Below are positions 17,646-27,020 of a DNA stretch of 64,000 bases, in pieces; within the stretch, counting starts at the first letter, position 1; each line of letters starts with the position of its first letter. The stretch covers positions 248,001-312,000 of the forward strand of contig NZ_QLLO01000004.1 in the NCBI RefSeq assembly GCF_003259525.1, given 5' to 3'. The notes under the pieces are model-generated. The model was not told the DNA's origin, did not search any database, and saw nothing but the letters and a program-made list of their open reading frames with translations. The position numbers and the translations under genes were made by a program. The DNA comes from Olleya aquimaris (GTDB lineage: Bacteria > Bacteroidota > Bacteroidia > Flavobacteriales > Flavobacteriaceae).

Positions 17646-18695
17646 ATGGAAGTAGACTACATTATCGTTGGTTGTGGATTAGCAGGAATATCTTTTGCCG
17701 AAATACTAAAAGCAAACAACAAATCTTTTGTTGTTTTTGATGATAATTCTCAACAGTCATCAATAGTTGCTGGTGGTTTATACAATCCTGTGACTTTAAA
17801 ACGCTTCACACCAGTTTGGAAAAGTCAGGAACAATTAGACCTAGCTTTACCGGTTTACCAAACTATTGAAAAAGACTTAGGGATTCAGTTAGATTATAAA
17901 ATTGCTGTAAAACGTAGGTTTACTTCTACAGAAGAGCAAAACGAGTGGTTTGCAAGATCAGATAGACCAGGTTTAAAACCTTTTATAAATACAACTTTAT
18001 CTGAAAATAATAACCCAAAAATTAAAGCTGATTTTAAATTAGGGGAAGTTTTACAAACTGGACGTATAGACACAAAGTTGTTGATTGAAAAATACAGACA
18101 AGCATTATCTAACAAAAAGTTAATCATCACAGAACAGTTTAAATATGATAAACTAATAATAAATGCTAATGGTGTCGACTACAAAAATATTAGTGCAAAA
18201 CACATGGTGTTTGCTGAAGGCTTTGGTGTAAAAAATAATCCATTTTTTAATCATTTGCCATTACAAGGTTCTAAGGGACAATTATTAACTATTCATGCGC
18301 CAGACTTAAAATTAGACTATGTTTTAAAGTCTAGTGTGTTTATCATCCCTTTAGGCAATGATTTGTATCGTATCGGAGCAACCTACGAGCAAAATGATAA
18401 AAATAACTCCATTACACAAGAAGCAAAACAAACGCTCTTAGATAAGCTTAAAACATTTACAGATTTTAATTTTGAAGTAGTCAATCACGTTGCAGGAGTT
18501 AGACCAACTGTAAAAGACAGAAAACCATTGGTAGGGCAGCATCATACCCATAAAAACCTTCACATCTTAAATGGAATGGGTTCTAGAGGTGTCATGATAG
18601 CTCCTTATATAGCAAATCAACTCTTTAATTGTATTGAAAATAATACTCCTCTAGATATAGAAATTGATTGTTCTAGATTTAATTATTTGTTTTGA
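17646..18695 (+). CDS. FAD-dependent oxidoreductase, DAO (glycine/D-amino-acid oxidase) family
   Basis: A 349-residue soluble flavoenzyme. The N-terminal dinucleotide-binding fold is VDYIIVGCGLAGISFAEIL (GxGxxG, about residues 3-21) with an acidic residue ending the second strand (VVFDD). The C-terminal FAD contact region reads VAGVRPTVKDRKPLVGQH, then LNGMGSRGVMIAPYIANQL, as in DadA/ThiO-type oxidases. The amine substrate cannot be told from sequence. Its 3' end overlaps that of the convergent DUF983 gene by 13 bases, so no terminator lies between them. Confidence 0.85.
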   Translation: MEVDYIIVGCGLAGISFAEILKANNKSFVVFDDNSQQSSIVAGGLYNPVTLKRFTPVWKSQEQLDLALPVYQTIEKDLGIQLDYKIAVKRRFTSTEEQNEWFARSDRPGLKPFINTTLSENNNPKIKADFKLGEVLQTGRIDTKLLIEKYRQALSNKKLIITEQFKYDKLIINANGVDYKNISAKHMVFAEGFGVKNNPFFNHLPLQGSKGQLLTIHAPDLKLDYVLKSSVFIIPLGNDLYRIGATYEQNDKNNSITQEAKQTLLDKLKTFTDFNFEVVNHVAGVRPTVKDRKPLVGQHHTHKNLHILNGMGSRGVMIAPYIANQLFNCIENNTPLDIEIDCSRFNYLF

Positions 18696-19093
18696 GCTTC
18701 AGATAACTTATTTTTTGAAGCTATAGATTTATCATAACTCATAAAAATATTAATCCAAATATTTCTTGAAAGTCTTATAATCACAGGGTAAAAGACAATC
18801 ATAGTTGCAATAATGGCAATAAAAGCAGTATTTAAACTAGTTTTTAAAAACAAAAAACTAATTACAAAAGCAGCAACTGCAAACGCAATTCCAACGCCAT
18901 AACTTACATACATAGAACCATAAAAAAAAGATGGTTCAATTTTATATTTGGTATGACAATTACTACAACGCTCATGCATACTAAATAATTTGCTTAAATG
19001 ATACGGATTGGGATGAGTATACATAGATTCTTCATGACATTTAGGGCATTTTCCAGTAAAAATCCCATATAATTTTGAGCCTTTTTTAAACAT
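18683..19093 (-). CDS. DUF983 zinc-ribbon membrane protein
   Basis: A small integral membrane protein of about 136 residues. The N-terminal cytoplasmic part has two cysteine pairs, CPKC (GIFTGKCPKCHEES) and CSNC (ERCSNCHTKYKIEP), likely binding one zinc. Two transmembrane helices follow: SYGVGIAFAVAAFVISFLFL, and AFIAIIATMIVFYPVIIRL. The start at 19093 (MFKKGSKLYG) is preferred; a TTG at 19114 would add seven residues and overlap the divergent promoter. DUF983 proteins are widespread but not functionally defined. The gene is divergent from the ABC-F gene and convergent with the FAD oxidoreductase. Confidence 0.85.
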   Translation of the reverse strand: MFKKGSKLYGIFTGKCPKCHEESMYTHPNPYHLSKLFSMHERCSNCHTKYKIEPSFFYGSMYVSYGVGIAFAVAAFVISFLFLKTSLNTAFIAIIATMIVFYPVIIRLSRNIWINIFMSYDKSIASKNKLSEAQNK

Positions 19094-19103
19094 AATAATT
19101 GTG

Positions 19104-19111
19104 TACTTTTG
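19104..19111 (+). promoter_or_regulatory. -7 element of the ABC-F gene
   Basis: TACTTTTG matches TAnnTTTG. The leader before the ATG at 19204 would be about 90 bases. A TTTTG at 19073-19077 stands slightly too far upstream to be a convincing -33 element. Confidence 0.45.
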
Positions 19112-19203
19112 CAATTCGAAAAAACCAATGTTTTGAAGTTGTTACTTCAAATACAAAATTAAGTTTTATTCGGTCAATAGTAAGTAACAAAAGTCACAAA
19201 TAG

Positions 19204-21111
19204 ATGCTAAATATTCATAATTTATCAATTTCATTTCAAGGAGAATACCTGTTTGAAGATATTACTTTCAAATTAGGTCATGGAGATAGGGTTGGACTAA
19301 TTGGTAAAAATGGAGCAGGTAAGTCTACTATGCTTAAGATTTTGTCTAAAGAAATGGAGCCAGATACTGGTCAAATTGCTGCTGACAAAGAATTAAAAAT
19401 TGGCTTTTTAAAACAAGATATCGATTTTACTTTTGGACGTACTGTATTAGAGGAATCTTACCAGGCATTTACAGAAATCAAAGCTTTAGAAGCAAAATTA
19501 GAATCCATTAATTCTCAATTGGCAGAGCGTACCGATTACGAAAGCGAAGCGTATCATGATTTAATGGTAGAATTAAATGACATCCAACATCAATACGAAA
19601 TAATTGGAGGTTATAATTATCAAGGTGAAACCGAAAAAATTCTACAAGGGTTAGGGTTTAAACGCGATGATTTTAATAAACTAACAGATACATTTTCTGG
19701 TGGATGGCGTATGCGTATAGAGTTAGCAAAATTATTATTACAAAATAATGATGTTTTATTACTAGATGAGCCTACCAACCACTTAGATATTGAGTCAATT
19801 ATTTGGTTAGAAGGTTTCCTAAAAAATTATCCTGGAGCAGTAGCTATAGTATCACACGATAAAATGTTTTTAGATAATGTTACTAATCGTACTATTGAGA
19901 TTTCTTTAGGAAGAATTTATGACTATCCAAAACCATATACCAAGTACTTAGTGCTTCGTGAAGAAATTAGAACACAACAATTAGCGTCTCAAAAAAATCA
20001 ACAAAAACAAATAGAACAAACAGAAAAATTAATTGAAAAGTTTCGTGCTAAAGCTAGTAAAGCTACTATGGCGCAATCTTTAATTAAAAAACTGGATAAG
20101 ATTGATAGAATAGAGGTGGACGAGGATGATAATAGTGTGATGACCTTAAACTTTCCAGTTTCTATCACACCAGGAAAAGTCGTAGTAGAAGCCGAAAATA
20201 TTTCAAAAAGTTATGGTGATAACCACGTTTTAAGCCATGTTAATTTAATGGTGGAGCGTGATATTAAAACAGCTTTTGTTGGACAAAATGGTCAAGGTAA
20301 ATCAACTTTAGCAAAAATTATTGTAGGCGAATTAAAACATGAAGGCAAATTAAAACTAGGACATAATGTACAAATCGGTTACTTTGCTCAGAATCAAGCC
20401 GAATATTTAGACGGAAGCAAGACCGTTTTAGACACCATGATTGATGCTGCAAATGAAACCAACAGAAGCAAAGTACGTGACATTTTAGGGTCTTTTTTAT
20501 TTAGAGGTGAAGAAGTAGATAAATACGTGAGAGTCTTGTCAGGTGGCGAGCGTAACCGTTTAGCATTAGCAAAACTAATGTTGCAACCGTTTAATGTATT
20601 GGTAATGGATGAGCCCACTAACCACTTAGATATAAAATCAAAAAATGTTTTAAAAGAAGCGTTGCAACGCTTTGAAGGAACATTAATTTTAGTATCGCAT
20701 GATAGAGATTTTTTACAAGGGTTAACCAACACTGTTTTTGAATTTAAAGATGGAAATATCAAAGAATATTTAGGAGATATAGATTTTTACTTAGAACAAC
20801 GCAACGTTCAAAATTTAAGAGAAGTCGAAAAGCGTACAGTGGTTAAAGCTGAAGCTAAAACAACACCTAAACAATCTTATGAAGACCAAAAGAAACTAAA
20901 GTCTTTAAATAATAAACTAAGTAACTGCGAGTCTAAAATCAGTCAACTTGAAAAAGAAATTAAAGAGATTGATGTCGAATTAGCTACTAATTACGATCAA
21001 ACAGTCGCAAAACCAAACTTTTTTGACCAATATCAGGCAAAAAAAGCTAAATTAGAAAAACTAATGCAGGACTGGGAAACTATTACTTTAGAACTGGAAC
21101 AATTTTCATAA
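19204..21111 (+). CDS. ABC-F family ATPase (EttA/Uup-like)
   Basis: Cytosolic twin-ATPase of the ABC-F family; members act on ribosomes as translation factors or antibiotic-protection proteins and lack membrane domains. The 635 residues contain two complete cassettes: Walker A GLIGKNGAGKST and AFVGQNGQGKST, signatures FSGGWRMRIELAK and LSGGERNRLALAK, and Walker B VLLLDEPTNHLD and VLVMDEPTNHLD. The inter-domain linker (about 235-320) is a charged helical arm, and the C-terminal 90 residues form a Uup-like coiled coil (SYEDQKKLKSLNNKLSNCES). The coiled coil points to the Uup/YdiF side of the family rather than EttA. No resistance role can be inferred. Confidence 0.93.
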   Translation: MLNIHNLSISFQGEYLFEDITFKLGHGDRVGLIGKNGAGKSTMLKILSKEMEPDTGQIAADKELKIGFLKQDIDFTFGRTVLEESYQAFTEIKALEAKLESINSQLAERTDYESEAYHDLMVELNDIQHQYEIIGGYNYQGETEKILQGLGFKRDDFNKLTDTFSGGWRMRIELAKLLLQNNDVLLLDEPTNHLDIESIIWLEGFLKNYPGAVAIVSHDKMFLDNVTNRTIEISLGRIYDYPKPYTKYLVLREEIRTQQLASQKNQQKQIEQTEKLIEKFRAKASKATMAQSLIKKLDKIDRIEVDEDDNSVMTLNFPVSITPGKVVVEAENISKSYGDNHVLSHVNLMVERDIKTAFVGQNGQGKSTLAKIIVGELKHEGKLKLGHNVQIGYFAQNQAEYLDGSKTVLDTMIDAANETNRSKVRDILGSFLFRGEEVDKYVRVLSGGERNRLALAKLMLQPFNVLVMDEPTNHLDIKSKNVLKEALQRFEGTLILVSHDRDFLQGLTNTVFEFKDGNIKEYLGDIDFYLEQRNVQNLREVEKRTVVKAEAKTTPKQSYEDQKKLKSLNNKLSNCESKISQLEKEIKEIDVELATNYDQTVAKPNFFDQYQAKKAKLEKLMQDWETITLELEQFS

Positions 21112-21156
21112 CTAGTTTTTAGCTTTTTTTTAACGTTTAGCCTATAAACTAAAGTC

Positions 21157-21164
21157 TAATTTTG
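21157..21164 (+). promoter_or_regulatory. -7 element of the RND efflux operon
   Basis: TAATTTTG followed by CAG matches TAnnTTTG, about 25 bases upstream of the adaptor ATG at 21190. No good -33 TTG is visible. Confidence 0.5.
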
Positions 21165-21189
21165 CAGTCTTACTATCAAAACCAATTAC

Positions 21190-22326
21190 ATGCGCAAAAT
21201 TATACTAGCCATTATAGGAGTTTTACTTATAATAGCCTCTTTTTTATTTGCTAAAAAGCTTATTGCAGATAAAAACAAACCAAAACCAGTAGCTGCTAAA
21301 GTCATTAAAACTGTCTTTATAGATACGGTTCAAAATTCAACTATTCCTATTGTTATTCCTGCACAAGGTAACTTAACAGCTAAACAGCGTGTAGAGTTAT
21401 ACGCAGAGGTGCAAGGTGTTTTTAGACCAGGAAGCAAATTGTTTAAAGCGGGTCAAACCTACAGACAAGGTCAAACCTTAATTCGTGTTGATGCTTCAGA
21501 GTATTATGCAAGTGTGCAATCTGCAAAAAGCAATTTGTATAATTCTATTGCTGCAATTATGCCAGATTTACGATTGGATTTTTCGGATATATTTCAAAAA
21601 TGGCAATCGTATTTAAATGGTTTCGACTTAAATAAAACTACGCCAAAGTTACCAGAAATGACCTCAGATAAAGAAAACTATTTTATTACTGGACGTGGTA
21701 TTGTAACCAATTACTATAATGTTAAAAATTTAGAACAACGCTTAGCAAAGTATTCAATAACTGCTCCGTTTTCAGGAATTTTAACAGAAGCTTTGGTAAC
21801 AGAAGGGTCTTTAATTAGAAATGGTCAAAAGTTAGGAGAATTTATTAATCCTTCTGTTTATGAAATGGAGGTAGCAATCAGTAAATCTTTTGCTAATATT
21901 TTAAAAGTAGGAGAAAGTGTTAGCTTGACCAATCTTGATAAAACTGAATCTTATACAGGAACTGTATCACGTGTTAATGGTAGTATAGATGCTGCAACAC
22001 AAACCATAACAGTTTTTATAGAGGTAAAAGACAGTAACCTTAAAGAAGGCATGTATCTAGAAGCTAATTTAGATGCTAAGCAAATTGAAAATGCTATAGA
22101 AATAGACCGAAATTTATTACTAGAGGACCAACAAATTTTTGTTGTTAAAGACAGTGTATTGGACATGATTCCTGCAAAACCTATTCATTTTTCAGATACA
22201 AAGGTGGTTTTAAAAGATGTACCAAACGGAACCGTTATTTTAAAACGAGCAGTTCCAGGTGCATATGCTGGGATGTTAGTAAAACCATTTACAGAAAACG
22301 TTCAAGCTAAAGACTCGATTAAGTAA
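21190..22326 (+). CDS. RND efflux periplasmic adaptor (membrane fusion protein, HlyD/AcrA family)
   Basis: Periplasmic adaptor that couples an inner-membrane RND pump to a TolC-type channel. The 378-residue protein has an N-terminal membrane anchor/signal (IILAIIGVLLIIASFLFA), a split lipoyl (barrel-sandwich) domain (about 55-100 and about 180-215: ITAPFSGILTEALVTEGSLI), a short helical hairpin between the two halves, and a beta-barrel domain (KVGESVSLTNLDKTESYTGTVSRVNG). The stop codon overlaps the permease start in TAATG, which signals translational coupling. The substrate is unknown. Confidence 0.92.
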   Translation: MRKIILAIIGVLLIIASFLFAKKLIADKNKPKPVAAKVIKTVFIDTVQNSTIPIVIPAQGNLTAKQRVELYAEVQGVFRPGSKLFKAGQTYRQGQTLIRVDASEYYASVQSAKSNLYNSIAAIMPDLRLDFSDIFQKWQSYLNGFDLNKTTPKLPEMTSDKENYFITGRGIVTNYYNVKNLEQRLAKYSITAPFSGILTEALVTEGSLIRNGQKLGEFINPSVYEMEVAISKSFANILKVGESVSLTNLDKTESYTGTVSRVNGSIDAATQTITVFIEVKDSNLKEGMYLEANLDAKQIENAIEIDRNLLLEDQQIFVVKDSVLDMIPAKPIHFSDTKVVLKDVPNGTVILKRAVPGAYAGMLVKPFTENVQAKDSIK

Positions 22327-25300
22327 TGAGAAAAATAATTGCTTATTTTATCAAATATCATGTAGCTGTAAATGTATTTATTATTGCATTTATTGCATTT
22401 GGTATCCTTGGAGTTATGTCGCTTAAATCGTCATTTTTTCCTTTAGTAGAATCCAAAATAATTAATATTAACATTACCTATCCAGGTGCTTCTCCTCAAG
22501 AAATTGAAGAAGGTATTGTTCTTCAAATAGAAGACAACTTAAAGGGTTTAAAGGGTATTGATCGTGTCACATCAGTGTCTAGGGAAAATAGCGGAACCAT
22601 AACAGTTGAAATCGAAAAAGGTGAAAACCTAGATTTCATGTTATTAGAAGTTAAAAATGCTGTAGATCGTGTACCTTCCTTTCCCTCAGGAATGGAGCCT
22701 TTAGTGGTGTCTAAACGAGAGGAAGTACGTCAAACCATATCTTTTGCTTTAAGCGGAAAAGACATTCCGTTAGCAACACTAAAGCAATTGGGTCGTCAAG
22801 TCGAAAACGATTTACGAGCAATTGATGGGATTTCTCAAATTGAAGTATCAGGTTATCCTGCAGAAGAAATAGAAATTGCAGTAAACGAAAATAGTTTATT
22901 GGCCTATAATTTAACCTTTACAGATGTTGCCAATGCAGTAAGCACTTCAAATATTTTGGTTACTGGTGGAAATATTAAAACTGATGCAGAAGAATATTTA
23001 ATTAGAGCCAATAATAAGCAATATTATGGTGACGAATTATCCAACATTATTGTTAAAGCGTCTCCAGACGGTAAAGTTGTACGCTTAAAAGATGTAGCTA
23101 TTATCAGAGATCGTTTTTCTGAAACACCAAATGCTACCTATTTTAATCAGCAACTATCTATAGATATTACAGTAACAAGTACTAATAATGAGGACTTAAT
23201 TACTTCTGCAGATAAAGTAAAAGAATATATCGAATCTTATAACCAAAAGTACAGTAATGTGCAATTAGACGTGGTTAGAGATTTATCTATTACACTAAAC
23301 CAACGTACTAAACTGTTAACAGAAAATGCTATAGTTGGGATGCTTTTAGTGCTTATATTTCTGTCTATATTTTTAAATACTAGATTGGCTTTTTGGGTAG
23401 CTTTTGGGTTGCCAATTTCGTTTTTAGGGATGTTTATTTTTGCAGGTCAGTTTGATGTGACCATAAACGTATTATCGTTATTTGGGATGATAATCGTTAT
23501 TGGAATTTTAGTAGATGACGGAATTGTTATTGCAGAAAATATCTATCAACATTACGAGAAAGGCAAAACTCCAAAGCAAGCAGCTATAGATGGTACTATG
23601 GAAGTAATTCCGCCAGTAGTTTCGGCTATTATTACAACAGTATTAGCCTTTTCATTATTCTTGTTTTTAGATAGTCGTATTGGTGAGTTTTTTGGAGAAG
23701 TTTCTGTAATAGTTATTCTAACTTTAGCAGTATCGCTTATTGAAGCCCTAATTATTTTACCTGCGCATTTGGCGCACTCTAAAGCATTAAAACCTCAGGT
23801 TCAAGAAGAAAACCCTTCTAAAATGAAGCAGTTTTTTGCTAAAATGAGAGGTATAAATAAAGCTGGAGACCGCTTTATGTCTTTTTTAAGAGATAAAGTA
23901 TATGCACCAACTTTAGACTTTGTTCTTCAATTTAAAATGCTCTCGTTAGGAATTTTTGTTGCTCTGTTAATTTTAACTTTTGGTTCAATTGGTGGTGGTA
24001 TCATAGGTGTAACACTGTTTCCAAGTATTGCTAGTGATACCGTTTCTATAGAATTAGCAATGCCTAATGGAACCAATGTAAAGGTTACAGATTCTATCAT
24101 TTCTATGATTGAAGAAAAGTCTTTTATTGTTAATCAAGAGCTAACAGACAAGTATCTAAAAGGAACAGACAAACAACTTTTTGAAAACACCATTTTAAGT
24201 ATTAACAGTAGTTCTAATGCTACATTAAGAATAAACATGCTTCCTGGAGAAGAACGTCCAGATGCCATAAAAGCCTCAATGGTTGCTAACCGATTAAGAG
24301 AGTTGGTAGGACCAGTTATTGGTACAGAACGTTTAATTTTTGGGTCCGGAGGAAACTTTGGTGGTAGTCCAGTATCTGTGTCTTTATTAAGTAATAATAT
24401 TGAAGAATTAAAAGCTTCTAAAAAAGAATTAAAAGATTATTTGGAAACTAATCCGCTACTAAAAGATGTTGCAGATAATGATCCTGCTGGAATCAAAGAA
24501 ATTAGATTAGAACTTAAAGAAAGCGCCTATTTACTAGGTTTAGATTTAAGAACTGTCATGACTCAAGTTCGTGCTGGATTTTTTGGTGCGCAAGCTCAAC
24601 GTTTTCAACGTGGACAGGATGAAATTAGAGTTTGGGTACGTTACGATTCTGCAAACAGAAACTCGATTAACGATTTAGACGATATGCGTATAGTAACACC
24701 AACTGGACAGCGTGTTACACTTAAAGATATTGCAACTTATACTATAGAACGTGGTGATGTAGCTATTAACCATTTAGAGGGTCAGCGTGAGATACAGGTC
24801 TCTGCAGATTTAAAAGATCCAAGTACTAGTAACACTGATATTTTAGATGATATTCGTAATAATTTCATTCCGCAATTACAGTCTAAATATCCAACAATTA
24901 CTGCTTCTTTTGAAGGTCAAAATCGTGAAGCAAGTAAGCTTTCCTCTTCATTAGCAAAAGCAGGTATCCCAATATTACTGCTTATTTACATTGTTATTGC
25001 TTTTACTTTTAGAAGTTATAGTCAGCCTATATTGTTACTACTGTTAGTGCCTTTTAGTTTAACAGCAGTAGCTTGGGGACACTGGTTATTAGGTTTTCCT
25101 GTTAATATATTATCATTATTAGGTATCATCGCATTAATAGGCATCATGGTTAATGATGGACTAGTTTTAATTGGGAAATTCAACAGCAATTTAAGAGAAG
25201 GCATGTCATTTGACCTGGCATTATCTGAAGCTGGAAAATCACGTTTCAGAGCTATTTTCTTAACGTCTTTAACAACAGTTGCAGGATTAGCACCTTTGCT

Positions 25301-25523
25301 ATTAGAAAAAAGTAGACAAGCTCAATTTTTAAAGCCTATGGCGATTTCTATTTCTTTCGGAATTGCTTATGCAACCATTTTAACCTTATTGGTATTGCCA
25401 TTATTTTTATCGTTTAGCAATAGTATTAAACAAAAAGGAAAATGGTTATATACAGGTAATGATGTGACTAAAGAAGAAGTAGAACGTGCAATAAAAGAAC
25501 AACATGAAGAAAACCAGCATTAA
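22326..25523 (+). CDS. RND family efflux permease (AcrB/MexB-like)
   Basis: Inner-membrane, proton-driven trimeric transporter of the resistance-nodulation-division family. The 1065 residues are full length, with 12 predicted transmembrane helices in two halves, each with a large periplasmic loop. The proton-relay motif in TM4 is intact (IGILVDDGIVIAENIYQ, about 392-408); the second half has the matching IGIMVNDGLVLIGKF. Between TM6 and TM7 is a charged cytoplasmic loop (KPQVQEENPSKMKQFFAKMRG). The start overlaps the adaptor stop by one base, and the 3' end overlaps the TolC gene by 20 bases, giving a compact three-gene pump. Whether it exports drugs, bile-like compounds or lipids is not evident. 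Confidence 0.94.
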   Translation: MRKIIAYFIKYHVAVNVFIIAFIAFGILGVMSLKSSFFPLVESKIININITYPGASPQEIEEGIVLQIEDNLKGLKGIDRVTSVSRENSGTITVEIEKGENLDFMLLEVKNAVDRVPSFPSGMEPLVVSKREEVRQTISFALSGKDIPLATLKQLGRQVENDLRAIDGISQIEVSGYPAEEIEIAVNENSLLAYNLTFTDVANAVSTSNILVTGGNIKTDAEEYLIRANNKQYYGDELSNIIVKASPDGKVVRLKDVAIIRDRFSETPNATYFNQQLSIDITVTSTNNEDLITSADKVKEYIESYNQKYSNVQLDVVRDLSITLNQRTKLLTENAIVGMLLVLIFLSIFLNTRLAFWVAFGLPISFLGMFIFAGQFDVTINVLSLFGMIIVIGILVDDGIVIAENIYQHYEKGKTPKQAAIDGTMEVIPPVVSAIITTVLAFSLFLFLDSRIGEFFGEVSVIVILTLAVSLIEALIILPAHLAHSKALKPQVQEENPSKMKQFFAKMRGINKAGDRFMSFLRDKVYAPTLDFVLQFKMLSLGIFVALLILTFGSIGGGIIGVTLFPSIASDTVSIELAMPNGTNVKVTDSIISMIEEKSFIVNQELTDKYLKGTDKQLFENTILSINSSSNATLRINMLPGEERPDAIKASMVANRLRELVGPVIGTERLIFGSGGNFGGSPVSVSLLSNNIEELKASKKELKDYLETNPLLKDVADNDPAGIKEIRLELKESAYLLGLDLRTVMTQVRAGFFGAQAQRFQRGQDEIRVWVRYDSANRNSINDLDDMRIVTPTGQRVTLKDIATYTIERGDVAINHLEGQREIQVSADLKDPSTSNTDILDDIRNNFIPQLQSKYPTITASFEGQNREASKLSSSLAKAGIPILLLIYIVIAFTFRSYSQPILLLLLVPFSLTAVAWGHWLLGFPVNILSLLGIIALIGIMVNDGLVLIGKFNSNLREGMSFDLALSEAGKSRFRAIFLTSLTTVAGLAPLLLEKSRQAQFLKPMAISISFGIAYATILTLLVLPLFLSFSNSIKQKGKWLYTGNDVTKEEVERAIKEQHEENQH

Positions 25524-26829
25524 AAACAGTCTACTAATTGCAATGTTGTCTTGTGTTACATTAATACAAGCACAACAATTATTAACGCAGGAGGAAGCTG
25601 TGCAGTTAGCTTTAGAAAATAACTACGGAATTAAAATTGCTAAAAACACAGTTGAAGTAGCAGAAAATAATACCAGTATTTTAAACTCTGGGTTTTTACC
25701 AACGTTAACAGGAAATGCAGGTGCAACCTACAATATTGATAATACTGAAGCCGAATTTTCTAACGGAAATACAACCGTTTTAAATGGAGCAGAAAGTAAT
25801 AGATATAATGCTTCTTTAAACTTAAATTATACCATTTTTGATGGTTTAGGTAGACGTTATAATTATAAGCGACTAAAAGAACAATATCAATTATCTCAGT
25901 TACAAGCTCGAGAAACCATTGAAAACACTATAGTTCAACTGTTTACTGTTTACTATAATGTTGCACAGTTATCAGAAAACAAATTAGCTTTAGAGCAAAC
26001 ATTGGTTGTGTCTAAAGACAGACTTCAACGTGCCCAATATCAATTTGAATATGGTCAAAACACTAAGTTAGGTGTTTTAAATGCTGAAGTAGATATTAAC
26101 AACGATAGTATTAATATTATCAATGCCAATCAGCAATTAAAAAATGCAAAGCGCGATTTAAACGTGGTATTAGGTAATACATTTACTAATGATTTTAATG
26201 TAGATACCACTATTAATTTTGCGCTTCAATTTCAAAAAGACAGCTTATTTGAAAAAGCTAAACAACGCAATGTGGCATTGCTTCAAACCGAAAAAAATAT
26301 AGCTATAAGTCAGTTGGATATTAAGTCAGGAAAATCTGCTTATTTGCCTACTATTGGCTTAACTGGGACATACGGTTGGAACGAGAATAATAACAATGCT
26401 GCATCCTTTGTTGCTGTGTCAACTAATACAGGTTTATCTGGAGGCTTAAACTTATCTTGGAATTTATTTGATGGCGGAAACACCTTAACTAGAGTAAAAA
26501 ATGCTAAGGTTAACTTAGAGACCCAACAGCTTCAGAAAGAAAATATTTTAATAGGAATAGAACGTGATTTTAATAACGCTTGGGACGATTATCAAAATAA
26601 GCTAAATATCTATAACATTCAGGAAAATAATATTTTGACATCACAAAGCAATTTTGAGCGTACACAAGAGCAGTTTAAAATAGGTCAAGTTAATTCAATC
26701 GAGTTTAGACAAGCACAGCTAAATTTATTAAATGCAGAATTAAGCCGAAATCAAGCAAAATATCAAGCTAAATTAGCCGAGCTACAGCTTCTTCAATTAA
26801 GTGGCGAATTGCTAAACGTAGATTTTTAA
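25504..26829 (+). CDS. TolC-family outer-membrane efflux protein
   Basis: Outer-membrane channel of the tripartite RND pump. The 441-residue precursor has a signal peptide (KNSLLIAMLSCVTLIQAQ) and two homologous OEP halves, each with long alpha-helical hairpins (LLTQEEAVQLALENNYGIKIAKN in the first half, the SLFEKAKQRNVALLQTEKNIAIS region in the second). Strand segments such as LNLNYTIFDGLGRR and LNLSWNLFDGGNTL form the barrel; the paired Y/W-x-I/L-FDG motifs are typical of TolC proteins. It overlaps the permease gene by 20 bases, so the three proteins form one transport complex. Confidence 0.94.
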   Translation: MKKTSIKNSLLIAMLSCVTLIQAQQLLTQEEAVQLALENNYGIKIAKNTVEVAENNTSILNSGFLPTLTGNAGATYNIDNTEAEFSNGNTTVLNGAESNRYNASLNLNYTIFDGLGRRYNYKRLKEQYQLSQLQARETIENTIVQLFTVYYNVAQLSENKLALEQTLVVSKDRLQRAQYQFEYGQNTKLGVLNAEVDINNDSINIINANQQLKNAKRDLNVVLGNTFTNDFNVDTTINFALQFQKDSLFEKAKQRNVALLQTEKNIAISQLDIKSGKSAYLPTIGLTGTYGWNENNNNAASFVAVSTNTGLSGGLNLSWNLFDGGNTLTRVKNAKVNLETQQLQKENILIGIERDFNNAWDDYQNKLNIYNIQENNILTSQSNFERTQEQFKIGQVNSIEFRQAQLNLLNAELSRNQAKYQAKLAELQLLQLSGELLNVDF

Positions 26830-27020
26830 GCTCTGATTATCAGGCATGTAATTAGTCGATAATTGTAGAATGATTTATTATAAATAACTCGTTTAATCGA
26901 TAAAAAACCTCTTTTCAGCATCAAAATGTTAAATTTTTAAGCAGTTAATCGAAACAATTTGTTTTTAACCCTATATAAGGTTAGTTTTATTGTCTATTAG
27001 ACCCCAAATCTAAAAACCTT

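Noticed and set aside
26830-27020. Possible operator pair (TTAATCGA twice) upstream of the LRR gene
   Set aside because: Only two short AT-rich matches without palindromic structure or a nearby regulator; no confident promoter could be placed.
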